From positions 1,488,001-1,552,000 of the forward strand of contig OZ245920.1 in the NCBI GenBank assembly GCA_965229685.1: 64,000 nucleotides of DNA, given 5' to 3'. The stretch is from Pacificispira sp033344895. GTDB lineage: Bacteria; Pseudomonadota; Alphaproteobacteria; UBA8366; Aestuariispiraceae. Each line of letters begins with the position of its first letter. Position 1 is the stretch's first letter. A model generated the notes under the pieces. The model worked only from the letters and a program-made list of their open reading frames with translations. It was not told the DNA's origin and did no database searches. Made by a program: the position numbers and the translations under genes. Shown piece after piece: positions 7,559-16,001 of this stretch.

Positions 7559-9133
7559 TCAGCCGTTGAACTGATACATCCATGTTTCGGAAACCGGCTG
7601 GTCGCCGACATGGAGGTACGCGCGAAGTTCGACCGGCTCCTGCCCGTCGGGATCGAGGTCGAACTGGGCGCGCCAGCGGGGGGTGCCCGGGATCTGCTCC
7701 GTGAATATGTAGGATAACGTCCCGCGGGAGGCGGAGACCGCGACCTCGACCGGGTCGTCCGTCTTCAAGTCGTCCAGCGGACCGTCGGCGAATTCGACGA
7801 CAAACTTCTTCACGCCCTCGGGCCGATCGGTACCGGGTTCGCCACCGCGCCCCATTCGGGTTGCAACGCACCGGGCGAGGGCGTCCGGCCAGCCCGGTTG
7901 ATCCGCCGCCCAGGACATCCGGTAGCCGAAGCGCAGCGCGCTGCCCTGTCCGACCCTTTCCTGCGGCACCCAGAATGCCACGATGTTGTCGTGGATTTCG
8001 TCATTGGTCGGAATCTCAACCAATTGAACCGACCCCTTGCCCCAGTCGCTGTGCGGCTCGATCCAGAGGCTTGGTCGGCGCTCGTAATGGACGCCATCCA
8101 GATAGTGTTCGAAGTTCCTGTCGCGCTGCAGCAGGCCGAATCCCTTGATGTCTTCGTCAACGAAGCTGGAGACGATTGTGTGCGGCGGATTGTTCAGCGG
8201 GCGCCAGATGCGCTCGCCACTTCCGGTATGGATCGCCAGCCCGTCTGAATCGTGCACCTCCGGCCGCCAATCGTCCAGAACCCCATCGCCATACTCGGAA
8301 TACCAGAACATCGATGTCAGCGGCGCAATGCCCAGGCGCCTCACCGTTTTTCGGAAAAAGAGCCTTTGGTCGACATCGACAATCACCTCATCATTCCGGG
8401 TCAGGTGAAAGCGATACGCGCCGGCAAGGCTGGGACCGTCCAACAGGGCGTAGATGGTAACCGTCCCGTCTTCGTCGGGCTCGAGATAGAATTCCGTGAA
8501 CGCCGGGAACTCTTCCGGACCATCGACGGCGGTGTCGACGGCAATACCGCGCGCCGAAAGACCGTATTGGCCGAGCTCGCCAATGGCCCGGAAATAGGAC
8601 GCGCCCAGAAAGGCGATCCAATCCTGTGTCTTCCAGTCATCCCGCTGCCGGTTTTCATGAAGCCGGAAACCGGCGAAGCCGGATCCTTCGGGCATCTCCT
8701 GCGCCGGGCTGTCGTCCGGCATGTCGAAATACCGTTTCTTGTACTGCAACTCCGACGCCTCGCCGCCGGTGACCGCGAAAATGCGCACGGGGCGTTCGAA
8801 AAACATGCCCAGGTGAAAGAAAGTCGCCGGAAACTGTCCCGGCCCTTCTGCGAACATCGCTTTTTCGGCCGGATACCGGATATTGCCATGGTGTTCATAG
8901 GACAGTTTGGGCGTGATTTCCGGTGCGGGCTTGGGGACGGGCGCATATGGCTGCTGTGCGAGCCGCGAAGCCCGCCCGATCAGCTGGTCAAAGGAAAAGG
9001 GCCTTGGCGTGGAAAAGGCCAGTTCATCATCATCACCGAACGACGCTGCGGCACCGGTCGGCAACATCCCCGCAGCCAGGCCACAAGCAGCCAGCGTTTC
9101 AATCAAGCGTCTGCGCGAGAAACCTTCACTCAT
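7559..9133 (-). CDS. opgG: periplasmic glucan biosynthesis protein OpgG/OpgD
   Basis: The 524-aa protein belongs to the MdoG/OpgG family, which acts in the periplasm on the beta-glucan backbone made by OpgH to form osmoregulated periplasmic glucans. The N-terminus SRRRLIETLAACGLAAG is a twin-arginine signal, as in OpgD. Family blocks are present: FDQLIGRASRLA, FFHLGMFF, GASYFRA and LGIAPLTSMFWYSE, followed by the C-terminal all-beta domain. Length is normal. It lies 113 nt downstream of the DUF4168 gene on the same strand and may be read from the GGAAC element at 9674-9700. Unusually, its partner opgH is about 30 kb away. Confidence 0.93.
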   Translation of the reverse strand: MSEGFSRRRLIETLAACGLAAGMLPTGAAASFGDDDELAFSTPRPFSFDQLIGRASRLAQQPYAPVPKPAPEITPKLSYEHHGNIRYPAEKAMFAEGPGQFPATFFHLGMFFERPVRIFAVTGGEASELQYKKRYFDMPDDSPAQEMPEGSGFAGFRLHENRQRDDWKTQDWIAFLGASYFRAIGELGQYGLSARGIAVDTAVDGPEEFPAFTEFYLEPDEDGTVTIYALLDGPSLAGAYRFHLTRNDEVIVDVDQRLFFRKTVRRLGIAPLTSMFWYSEYGDGVLDDWRPEVHDSDGLAIHTGSGERIWRPLNNPPHTIVSSFVDEDIKGFGLLQRDRNFEHYLDGVHYERRPSLWIEPHSDWGKGSVQLVEIPTNDEIHDNIVAFWVPQERVGQGSALRFGYRMSWAADQPGWPDALARCVATRMGRGGEPGTDRPEGVKKFVVEFADGPLDDLKTDDPVEVAVSASRGTLSYIFTEQIPGTPRWRAQFDLDPDGQEPVELRAYLHVGDQPVSETWMYQFNG

Positions 9134-9183
9134 GTTTTCATCGTCTCCCCTTTTGAACGGTCTGACGGATCAGGCGCCCATGC

Positions 9184-9216
9184 GGCACCCGCCGGGACTA
9201 TGAGCCGGCGGGTGCC
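9184..9216 (-). terminator. hairpin between DUF4168 gene and opgG
   Basis: A perfect 12-bp GC-rich stem (9184-9195 with 9205-9216) has a 9-nt loop. It lies between two co-directional minus-strand genes and has no T-run on either side. It may attenuate rather than stop transcription, or protect the upstream message. Confidence 0.45.
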
Positions 9217-9246
9217 CGGGCGGGGCGGTTCAGGGCATTCGGACGG

Positions 9247-9603
9247 TTACTGGTCGTCCTGGCGCATCTCGACGATCTTTTCGGTCACGCGCTCCCGCAG
9301 TTCGGTATCGGTCTCAAGTTGGCGCGTGATCGTGTTGTATTCGTCGACGGTCAGATCTTCGGATTCGACAGCTTCGGTGATGTGGTTGCCGTAGAAACTC
9401 CGCAACTGTTCGACTTCTGCATCGGAGTTCGCGTCATTGGCCTTCGTCTCGTATTCACGGACGATTTCCTGGACGTTCATATAGGCGACCACATAGCTCT
9501 GGATCTTATCCTCGGTCACCTCTTGCCCCTGCTGGGCAAAGGCGGTGCCGACCGTCAGGAATGTTGCGGTAACGACGGTTGCGGCGGCGGTTGAGAGTTT
9601 CAT
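9247..9603 (-). CDS. secreted DUF4168 protein
   Basis: The 118-aa product has a cleavable Sec signal peptide (residues 1-23, ending AFA). The following helical domain contains ITRQLETDTELRERV, LTVDEYN and a YMNVQEIVREYE segment, as in DUF4168. The biochemical role of DUF4168 is not established; members are small secreted proteins often linked to envelope or stress loci. Start 9603 was chosen because it gives the signal peptide; a GGAG site sits 6 nt upstream. The gene lies between the histidine kinase and opgG, with its own putative promoter in the 103-nt gap after the kinase. Confidence 0.8.
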   Translation of the reverse strand: MKLSTAAATVVTATFLTVGTAFAQQGQEVTEDKIQSYVVAYMNVQEIVREYETKANDANSDAEVEQLRSFYGNHITEAVESEDLTVDEYNTITRQLETDTELRERVTEKIVEMRQDDQ

Positions 9604-9673
9604 TGTATCGCTCCTTCTCGCATAGGGTCCGCGGACGCCACCGACCTGCGGCCGGTGACGCCTGATATCAGAG

Positions 9674-9700
9674 AAGACTGAAAAGCCGCGACATAGTTCC
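9674..9700 (-). promoter_or_regulatory. ECF-type promoter candidate for DUF4168-opgG
   Basis: On the minus strand GGAAC (9700-9696) is followed after 16 nt by AGTCTT (9679-9674). The element sits in the short gap between the kinase stop and the DUF4168 start, giving a leader of about 70 nt. It matches the same layout found at 12886, 14357 and 38182. Confidence 0.5.
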
Positions 9701-9706
9701 GTCGTG

Positions 9707-11194
9707 TCACGAGACGACGGGCAATTCGATCTCGATCCGCAACCCGCCATCGGGCGCATTGGAGGCCTGGACCCGACCATGCATGGCGGTGACGTTGCGG
9801 CGGGTGATCCACAATCCGATGCCAAAATTGGTCCCGTTGGGCGTACCGGACCGGGTCGAGTAGTAGCGGTCGAATAGACGCTCCAAGATGTCTTCGTCGA
9901 CCCCCGGGCCCTGATCAGTGATCGAGATCGTCAGACGTCCAGGACCGGATTCCCGGGTGGATACCAGGATGACACCGCCTGGAGGGGAGAAGTCCATGGC
10001 ATTGCTCAGGATGTTTTCCAGGGATCGTGCCAGCAGGTCCGCGTTGGCCATGACATGGATTCCGGTCGGGACGACCGCATCGATCCGGATGTCCCGTGCG
10101 GAGGCAACCGGTCTGTACTGCTCCAGAACAGAGGAAATGGCGCCATCGATCTCCAGGGGGCACATCGGTTCATCGATGGCGGCCGGGGTGGATTCGTCCA
10201 TCTGGCGGGCGGCGGAAATCAATCCGTCCAGCTTCGCGATGGATTGCTCGATCCGGTCCAGACTGCGGGCGGCGGGCCCATCCTGGTCGACGACAAAGTT
10301 CCGGAAGGGTTCGATGGATTGCGAGATGACCGCCAGCGGGGCCTTCAGGGCATGGGCATTGTCTTCAGCAGCCTGCCGAATCTGGCTTTCCGATCGGCGC
10401 AGAGCGGATACCAGCCGGTCGAAACGTCCGGCAACATTGGACAATTCCGGAATTAGGTTGCGGTCCTGGAACGAGACCGCCGTGTCCCGGCCGCGCAGAA
10501 TGTCGGCTATGGCACCGTCAAAGCGCTTCAGATTGTTTCGAAGCGACAGGAAGACCGAGAGGATCAGGACGGCCATGGCGGCGTAGATTGCCGCGGCGAT
10601 CTGGATCTCGTCCCGCCGCCAGTATTCGCTGTCTTCCGATGTCCCCAGAATGGCTGCCTTGTTGGTGGAGGATATCACCACCCAGCAACCGGCTTCGCTG
10701 CGGCGCGTGCCAAAATAGGTCAGGATCTGACGGGAGCCGTCCGGACGGTCCTGACGCAGCGACAGGGGGCGTCGACGGTCACAAGCGGTCGTGACGTCGT
10801 CCAGCAGGCCCGTGCTGCGCAATTCCTTCAGTTCCGCATCAATCCGACCTGGGTTGATGCGCGGGTGGCGGGCGACAAACAGGAACGCATCGCCGCTGGC
10901 CGTGTCCGCCGGTCGGAAGAAGACAGCGACCATCGTGTCTTCAGGCGTCAGTTCCGCCAGTCGGAACTGCAGGTTCTCCGCGATCTCCGGTGAGAACTGC
11001 TCGAGGTCCGGAAACAGCGAGTTTGCGACAATGCGCCCTTCCTGCTGGACGGACCGCAGGATAAGCTGGTTCTTCTGGTTATCCGCTTCCTCGAGAGGAA
11101 TGTAGACCAATATCGGCAACGCGCCGAGCACGACACAGATGATCGCCAGCTTGATCGATAGCGAACGAAGTATGTTGCTGCCGGAACGGATCAT
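9707..11194 (-). CDS. membrane sensor histidine kinase
   Basis: This 495-aa kinase has TM1 at about residues 12-34, a periplasmic sensor loop to about 197 and TM2 at about 198-218. A HAMP-like linker and the dimerisation helix with phospho-acceptor His281 (DNAHALKAPLAVI) follow. The catalytic domain has the N box (LENILSNAMDFS), G1 (DQGPGVD) and G2 (FGIGLWI). The H-box form resembles the ChvG/ExoS group, which controls envelope and exopolysaccharide genes in alphaproteobacteria. It lies 6 nt after the response regulator gene in the same operon. The periplasmic loop holds two cysteines (138 and 170), which could form a disulfide. The signal is unknown. Confidence 0.92.
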   Translation of the reverse strand: MIRSGSNILRSLSIKLAIICVVLGALPILVYIPLEEADNQKNQLILRSVQQEGRIVANSLFPDLEQFSPEIAENLQFRLAELTPEDTMVAVFFRPADTASGDAFLFVARHPRINPGRIDAELKELRSTGLLDDVTTACDRRRPLSLRQDRPDGSRQILTYFGTRRSEAGCWVVISSTNKAAILGTSEDSEYWRRDEIQIAAAIYAAMAVLILSVFLSLRNNLKRFDGAIADILRGRDTAVSFQDRNLIPELSNVAGRFDRLVSALRRSESQIRQAAEDNAHALKAPLAVISQSIEPFRNFVVDQDGPAARSLDRIEQSIAKLDGLISAARQMDESTPAAIDEPMCPLEIDGAISSVLEQYRPVASARDIRIDAVVPTGIHVMANADLLARSLENILSNAMDFSPPGGVILVSTRESGPGRLTISITDQGPGVDEDILERLFDRYYSTRSGTPNGTNFGIGLWITRRNVTAMHGRVQASNAPDGGLRIEIELPVVS

Positions 11195-11200
11195 CCGACG

Positions 11201-11968
11201 TTACCGGGGCGCCTGCCATCTGTAGCCGAAGCCGGCATAGTTCTCGATGTGATCGAAATCCGGGTCCAGGGATCGAAACTTCTGTCGAATTCGCTTGATC
11301 AGGGACCGGACATTGGCCCGATACCCATTCTCACCGTCTCCGGCGATGAAGCCGTAGCCATGCACCACATCGTAAATCCGTCGATAGGGGAGGTCGGTAC
11401 CCGGCTTGCTGGCCAGGGCCTTGACGATACCGAATTCGGATAGCGTCAGATACACCTGTGCCCCTTTCCAGTAGGCGCGATGGGATTCCAGATCGAGCTG
11501 TAGAGCACCCACGCTCAAGTCGGACTGTTCTTCCTCCACTTCCGGGGAATTAGCGGCATTCCTCGGCGTGAACGGGGCCAATTCGATCCGACGGACAATG
11601 ATCGAAAAGCTGCGCGACTTTTCTACAAAGTCCACGGCGCCGCCCAGCAACGCGGCTTCCTCGTAGATCTGATCACTAAGCACCGTCAGAAAGATCACCG
11701 GCATGTTGGGGGCTATCTGCCGAACATTGCCGAGAACCTCGATACCGTTCATGCGCGGCATCTTCCAGTCCAGCAGGATCAGGTGGATGTCATGGGGTTC
11801 GCGCAACCGCGCCAGAAAGCTTTCGCCGTCCGAGAACTCCTCAACCTGGTAGCCCCGGCCGACAAGGTTCTGGGCGAGGGATTCACGGAACAACGGATCA
11901 TCGTCGACGATTGCGAGGTTGCGGCAGGTGTTGGGGGCGATGGAATCCACCGTTTCAGCCTTTAGCAT
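11201..11968 (-). CDS. OmpR/PhoB-type response regulator
   Basis: The 255-aa protein has a receiver domain (residues about 17-130): acidic pocket D22-D24, phospho-acceptor D67 in LILLDWKMP, T95 and K117. It is followed by a winged-helix DNA-binding domain (about 150-250) with LTLSEFGIVKALASKPG and VRSLIKRIRQKF. Start 11968 is preferred: GGGAG lies 9 nt upstream and the ORF overlaps the lipoprotein stop by 14 nt, suggesting coupled translation. It pairs with the kinase 6 nt downstream. Sequence style is close to ChvI, a regulator of cell-surface polysaccharide genes. The target set is inferred. Confidence 0.92.
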   Translation of the reverse strand: MLKAETVDSIAPNTCRNLAIVDDDPLFRESLAQNLVGRGYQVEEFSDGESFLARLREPHDIHLILLDWKMPRMNGIEVLGNVRQIAPNMPVIFLTVLSDQIYEEAALLGGAVDFVEKSRSFSIIVRRIELAPFTPRNAANSPEVEEEQSDLSVGALQLDLESHRAYWKGAQVYLTLSEFGIVKALASKPGTDLPYRRIYDVVHGYGFIAGDGENGYRANVRSLIKRIRQKFRSLDPDFDHIENYAGFGYRWQAPR

Positions 11969-12455
11969 TTGCCAAGCTCCCATAGCAGTTTTCCGACTCG
12001 GTTTCCGGGGTGACATCCAGGGTCAGAACCCGATAGGTGTCCGACGCGATGTCGAGATAGAAAAAGATCTCCACATCACAGACATCCGATACGTACTTCC
12101 AGATATGACCCGGAAATTTGGGCAGTATGTCGTGTGGTGGCCCGAACATGCTCTCGATGCCTTGCTCACTTTCACCAATGATGGCGCTGGATGCTGCTTT
12201 ATCGACTTCTGCTTCCTTGCCTGGCTCAGGGCCATGGTCAGTGCGCGCATTGGCGGCGATCGTGACCTCTGTCGCGGGCTTCTGCGGTTCCGGGGGCTTC
12301 TCCGGATAGGGCAGGGCCGGCTGCGGAGGCTCTACCGTTTGAGCGGCTTCCGAAGTCGCTGGCACGGGGGCCGGTGCGACCGCTACGTCATTTTCTGCGC
12401 TGACGCATCCCGACAGGAGGAGCAGGAGCAGCGGTTTGATGTGCGTCTTGGGCAA
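11955..12455 (-). CDS. putative lipoprotein encoded with a two-component system
   Basis: The 166-aa product starts with a short lipoprotein signal (MPKTHIKPLLLLLLSGC, lipobox LLSG-C at Cys17). A long Pro/Ala/Glu-rich linker (about 22-85) leads to a small C-terminal domain (about 92-166) with MFGPPHDILPKFPGHIWKYV and three cysteines. That domain faintly resembles small BamE/SmpA-type outer-membrane folds, but the match is by eye only. It is the first gene of the operon with the response regulator and kinase, so it may be an envelope-stress sensor or accessory protein. Function is otherwise unknown. Confidence 0.75.
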   Translation of the reverse strand: MPKTHIKPLLLLLLSGCVSAENDVAVAPAPVPATSEAAQTVEPPQPALPYPEKPPEPQKPATEVTIAANARTDHGPEPGKEAEVDKAASSAIIGESEQGIESMFGPPHDILPKFPGHIWKYVSDVCDVEIFFYLDIASDTYRVLTLDVTPETESENCYGSLANAKG

Positions 12456-12642
12456 GGAGTTGCAGATCCTCTAATTCTCAAAGGTGGAAGCCCCGGTCTG
12501 TAGGCAAAATTGCCAAATGACTGAAACAGGCATGCCTGAAGGACATGCCTGGATCGGCTCCTCACTGTTATCTCGACCCGGACCCGGCACATGCATCCGA
12601 AGTACCGGTTTTCAGGCCGCCAGTCGCTTGGGGCTCATCCGT

Positions 12643-12669
12643 AAAACGTACCGATCGCAAAAAGGTTCC
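12643..12669 (-). promoter_or_regulatory. ECF/EcfG-type promoter candidate for lipoprotein-RR-HK operon
   Basis: On the minus strand GGAAC (12669-12665) is followed after 16 nt by CGTTTT (12648-12643). GGAAC-N16/17-CGTT is the known EcfG general-stress promoter of alphaproteobacteria. The leader to the lipoprotein start is about 185 nt. Confidence 0.5.
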
Positions 12670-12885
12670 GTTTTTTGTCACGGCTCTGGTACGATGATAC
12701 CCAAGCCGCCGCGGGTTTCAATCCGCTTTATTGAAGTGCCCTAAGTAGTTGGAAATTGGTGATGTCGATTAGTTAATTCGACTAAAATGCAATATGATGC
12801 CCGGATCCAGATCTGGTGTATTCGGCGGCCTGGTTATTGCAGGGCTTAGAATGTATTTGTTAGAATCGTGGGTGGTAGAGACTCC

Positions 12886-12912
12886 GGAACCATTCCAGTC
12901 ATGAATCGTCTT
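12886..12912 (+). promoter_or_regulatory. ECF-type promoter candidate for the polysaccharide locus
   Basis: GGAAC at 12886-12890 is followed after 16 nt by CGTCTT at 12907-12912. The predicted leader to the outer-membrane barrel start is about 70 nt. Same layout as the elements at 14357, 38182 and (minus strand) 9674. Confidence 0.55.
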
Positions 12913-12987
12913 CGGAAAGCTGAACACCGGTTCCATTTCAAGCGGATCGGGCGATTGCCATGAATGGTGGGGGTAAAGTTGCAGTGC

Positions 12988-14301
12988 ATGAAGCATAATA
13001 TGTCGCTCATCGCAGGCATATTCGGTGCCGGGCTCGCCGTGTCGCTGATCACGGTATATGCGTCCGCGCAATCCCTCGCCCAGACCGTTCCCGAGGCCCC
13101 GTCCAATGCGGGCGATGCCCTTTACGACGATCCCAAACGCGGCGAAACCGTCAGAGAGCGCAGTCGCCCGGGATACGATCCTGCTGGTGTTCGCGTCGGC
13201 TCCTTTTTCTTTTATCCGGAGGTCGGGCTCGAAGAGATCTACCGCGACAATATTTTCTACTCGGATGCCGGAGAGGAAGCCGATTTCGTTACGGTAGTTG
13301 AGCCGCGGGCGAGCCTGAAATCGAATTGGGAGTCGCACAGTCTTGAGATTCGCGGCGGCATGGAGGCCGGTCGCTACCTCGACAATACGAGTGAGAACTA
13401 TCTGGATTGGGATATCGGCGCTGACGGACGGGTCGACATTCAACGAGGAGCGGCGGTCACCGGCGGCCTCTGGCTGGCACGGCGCCATGAAGACCGCCGA
13501 TCGGTCGACCAGGTCGGTGCTTCGGAGCCCGTGACCTATCACGCCTATGGCGTTCGCGCCGGCGGTTCAAAGCGGTTCAATCGCCTTTATGTGCGGGCTG
13601 ATTTGGAATCTGAATGGTTTTCCTATGACAATGTCGCTGCGTCGGGAGGGGGGACATTCCGGTCTTCGGACCGGGATCGGCGTGTGATTGTTGGTAGTGT
13701 CAGAAGCGGTTATGCGATCTCGCCGCGGTTTGAGCCCTTTGTCGAATTGGGGGCCAATGATCGGCACTATGATCAGAGATTTGACGACGGCGGCTTCGAG
13801 CGGGATTCGCAAGGCTGGGAGGCAACGACCGGGGCCACGTTCGACCTGTCCGGAGTGACCTATGGCGAGTTCTATGTCGGCTATCTGTCCCAGGACTACG
13901 ACCGCGACGGGTTCGACACGATCGATGGCTTCAGTTTCGGCGGCGAACTGACCTGGAATCCCACCGGTCTGACGACGGTATCGGCCGGTGCGGAGCGGAC
14001 CGTCGAAGAGACCACCCTGTCCGGTGCCTCGGGGGCGTTACGGTCCGCCTTCGATCTGCGTGTCGACCACGAGTTGCGTCGTAACGTCATCCTGTTCGGT
14101 TTCGCAGGTTATTCACTGATCGAGTATCAGGATGTCAGCCGGGACGACGATCTGGCGTCCGCCGGACTGGGGGCCACCTATTTGGCAAACGAGTATCTGA
14201 AACTCGATCTGTCCTACGCCAATGCGTATCGGAACTCGACGGCCAATGCGTCCGATTACAATACGCAGACCGTCCGCTTTCGAGTGACGGGACGGCTCTG
14301 A
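12988..14301 (+). CDS. outer-membrane beta-barrel protein of the polysaccharide locus
   Basis: The 437-aa product has a signal peptide (about 1-27, ending at SAQS) and a body of repeated alternating beta-strands with aromatic girdles and acidic turns. It ends in VRFRVTGRL, close to a barrel C-terminus. It resembles the beta-barrel porin 2 family often found beside Wza/Wzc genes of alphaproteobacterial exopolysaccharide clusters, where it may help export or anchor the polymer. An ATG 24 nt upstream (12964) is an alternative start, but 12988 gives the cleaner signal peptide. It begins the plus-strand locus, preceded by a GGAAC-type element. Confidence 0.78.
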   Translation: MKHNMSLIAGIFGAGLAVSLITVYASAQSLAQTVPEAPSNAGDALYDDPKRGETVRERSRPGYDPAGVRVGSFFFYPEVGLEEIYRDNIFYSDAGEEADFVTVVEPRASLKSNWESHSLEIRGGMEAGRYLDNTSENYLDWDIGADGRVDIQRGAAVTGGLWLARRHEDRRSVDQVGASEPVTYHAYGVRAGGSKRFNRLYVRADLESEWFSYDNVAASGGGTFRSSDRDRRVIVGSVRSGYAISPRFEPFVELGANDRHYDQRFDDGGFERDSQGWEATTGATFDLSGVTYGEFYVGYLSQDYDRDGFDTIDGFSFGGELTWNPTGLTTVSAGAERTVEETTLSGASGALRSAFDLRVDHELRRNVILFGFAGYSLIEYQDVSRDDDLASAGLGATYLANEYLKLDLSYANAYRNSTANASDYNTQTVRFRVTGRL

Positions 14302-14356
14302 GGCAACCTTGCCGAACACGGCTACGGGATTGTCACAGCAATGCCTCCGCAGAATT

Positions 14357-14383
14357 GGAATTCTCTCTGGGTGATTTCGTCTT
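14357..14383 (+). promoter_or_regulatory. ECF-type promoter candidate for manC
   Basis: GGAAT at 14357-14361 is followed after 16 nt by CGTCTT at 14378-14383, in the 220-nt gap before manC. The -35 has T in place of the usual final C. The leader to manC is about 135 nt. Confidence 0.45.
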
Positions 14384-14521
14384 AACGACAATCGGCGCCG
14401 GACGGTCATTTTGAACCGTCGGCCCGGTTCGATCGCATGGACGGTTCGTCGGCAATTCCGCCGACGGCTTGCCAATTGGGTCTGAAGGTTTCGCCCCAAC
14501 GGTTCACCAGGGAGCACCGAG

Positions 14522-15997
14522 ATGAACACTATTGTTCGAGACGAACCCGCGTATCCTGTCGCCATCGAGGAGCGTCAGGCGACCGTATACCCGGTCATTC
14601 TGTGCGGCGGCAGCGGGAAACGCCTCTGGCCGGTTTCCCGGCACGACTGTCCGAAACAGTTTCAGCGCCTGACGTCAAAACACAGCCTAATCCAGGAAAC
14701 CGTACTGCGGGCGCGTGATGTCCTGGGGCTCGGTGCACCGATCATTCTCTGCAATGAGGAGCACCGCTTCATGGTTTCAGACCACATGACGGAAATCGGC
14801 GTCACCCCGTTTGCGATCGTCTGCGAGCCTGTATCGCGCAACACCGGTGCCGCGATGGCCGCCGCCGCCGCCATTCTGAAGGAGCAGGATCCGAACGGGA
14901 TCATGCTGGCCATGCCTTCAGATCATTACATCGGCAATGCCGGCGCGTTTGAGGATGCTTTCGCGCGGGCGAAGTCGGCAGCAGGCTGCGGCTTTCTGGT
15001 GACTTTCGGGATTGAGCCGACACGGCCGGAAACCGGCTACGGTTACATCGAACAAGGCGGCAGTGTCTCCGGCGCACCGCATGTTTCTTCCATCGCACGT
15101 TTCATCGAAAAGCCGACAGAGACCGAAGCGGAGCGCCTGATCTCGGAAGGCGGCTTTCTTTGGAACAGCGGCATGTTCGTCTTCCCGGTCTGCACGCTCT
15201 TGAAGGAGTTCGAACGGCTGGCGCCGGAAATTCACGCGGCGAGCCTGGCGGCGGTGGAAAATGCCACGTCGGAAGAGGGTGGCGTCACCCTTTCCGAGGC
15301 GGCGTTTGCGAGGTCGCCCGACCTGTCGATCGATATCGCGATCATGGAGCGGACACAGAAGGCCGCGGTTGTGAAGGCTGATATTGACTGGAGCGATATC
15401 GGTACATGGCCGGCGGTAAGGCGCATGCGGGCGCCGGACGCGGACGGCAATGTCATCGAAGGCAACACGGTGGTCGAAGATGTCAGCAACTGCCTGATCC
15501 AGGCCAACGGTCGCTTGATTGCCGCGGTCGGCCTGAAAGACCTTGTTATCGTTGATACCGAGGATGCGACATTGATCAGTGCGGCGGATCGAACCGTCAG
15601 TGTCGATCGGCTGGTCGGTAAACTGCGCCTGTCCGGGCAGAGCGCTGCGGACAAGCATGTTCAGGTCATTCGGCCCTGGGGCACATTTCAGACAGTCGAG
15701 CGGGGCGAGGGCTTCCAGGTTAAGCATATCGTCGTGAAGCCCGGCGAGGAACTGAGCCTCCAGATGCATCATCATCGCGCTGAGCACTGGATCGTTGTCG
15801 GCGGCACCGGGCGCATCACGCGAGATGGAGAATCGGAACTGCTGCATGAAAACCAGGCGGTTCACATCCCGCTCGGCGCGTCACATCGATTGGAAAACCC
15901 CGGCAAGATTCCGTTGCATCTCATCGAGGTGCAGGTCGGATCCTATCTTGGCGAGGACGATATCGTCCGCTTCGACGACCGCTATGGGAGGGCCTGA
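14522..15997 (+). CDS. manC: mannose-1-phosphate guanylyltransferase / mannose-6-phosphate isomerase
   Basis: This is a bifunctional type II enzyme (491 aa) of the ManC/CpsB/AlgA family. It makes GDP-mannose from mannose-1-phosphate and GTP, and interconverts fructose-6-phosphate and mannose-6-phosphate. The N-terminal nucleotidyltransferase has the signature CGGSGKRLWPVSR (residues 28-40) and FIEKPTE. The C-terminal cupin isomerase domain has the metal-site run QMHHHRAEHW (414-423). A GGGAG site lies 8 nt before ATG. It provides GDP-mannose, also the precursor for Gmd and Fcl at the far end of the locus. galE follows after 4 nt. Confidence 0.95.
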   Translation: MNTIVRDEPAYPVAIEERQATVYPVILCGGSGKRLWPVSRHDCPKQFQRLTSKHSLIQETVLRARDVLGLGAPIILCNEEHRFMVSDHMTEIGVTPFAIVCEPVSRNTGAAMAAAAAILKEQDPNGIMLAMPSDHYIGNAGAFEDAFARAKSAAGCGFLVTFGIEPTRPETGYGYIEQGGSVSGAPHVSSIARFIEKPTETEAERLISEGGFLWNSGMFVFPVCTLLKEFERLAPEIHAASLAAVENATSEEGGVTLSEAAFARSPDLSIDIAIMERTQKAAVVKADIDWSDIGTWPAVRRMRAPDADGNVIEGNTVVEDVSNCLIQANGRLIAAVGLKDLVIVDTEDATLISAADRTVSVDRLVGKLRLSGQSAADKHVQVIRPWGTFQTVERGEGFQVKHIVVKPGEELSLQMHHHRAEHWIVVGGTGRITRDGESELLHENQAVHIPLGASHRLENPGKIPLHLIEVQVGSYLGEDDIVRFDDRYGRA

Positions 15998-16001
15998 GCC
16001 T

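Larger units (their letters stand above)
12456..12987. other. 532-nt divergent intergenic region
   Basis: This gap between the minus-strand lipoprotein operon and the plus-strand outer-membrane barrel gene holds no supported gene. It contains two oppositely directed GGAAC-type promoter candidates (12643-12669 minus, 12886-12912 plus). A small dyad also lies here (GTCGA at 12764-12768 with TCGAC at 12778-12782, overlapped by TTAGT/ACTAA), in an AT-rich stretch that could be a regulator site. Confidence 0.6.

Noticed and set aside
12769..13542. A 257-codon minus-strand frame over the start of the outer-membrane barrel gene
   Set aside because: It is a shadow of the barrel gene, whose signal peptide and beta-strand pattern are convincing; the minus frame has no domain.
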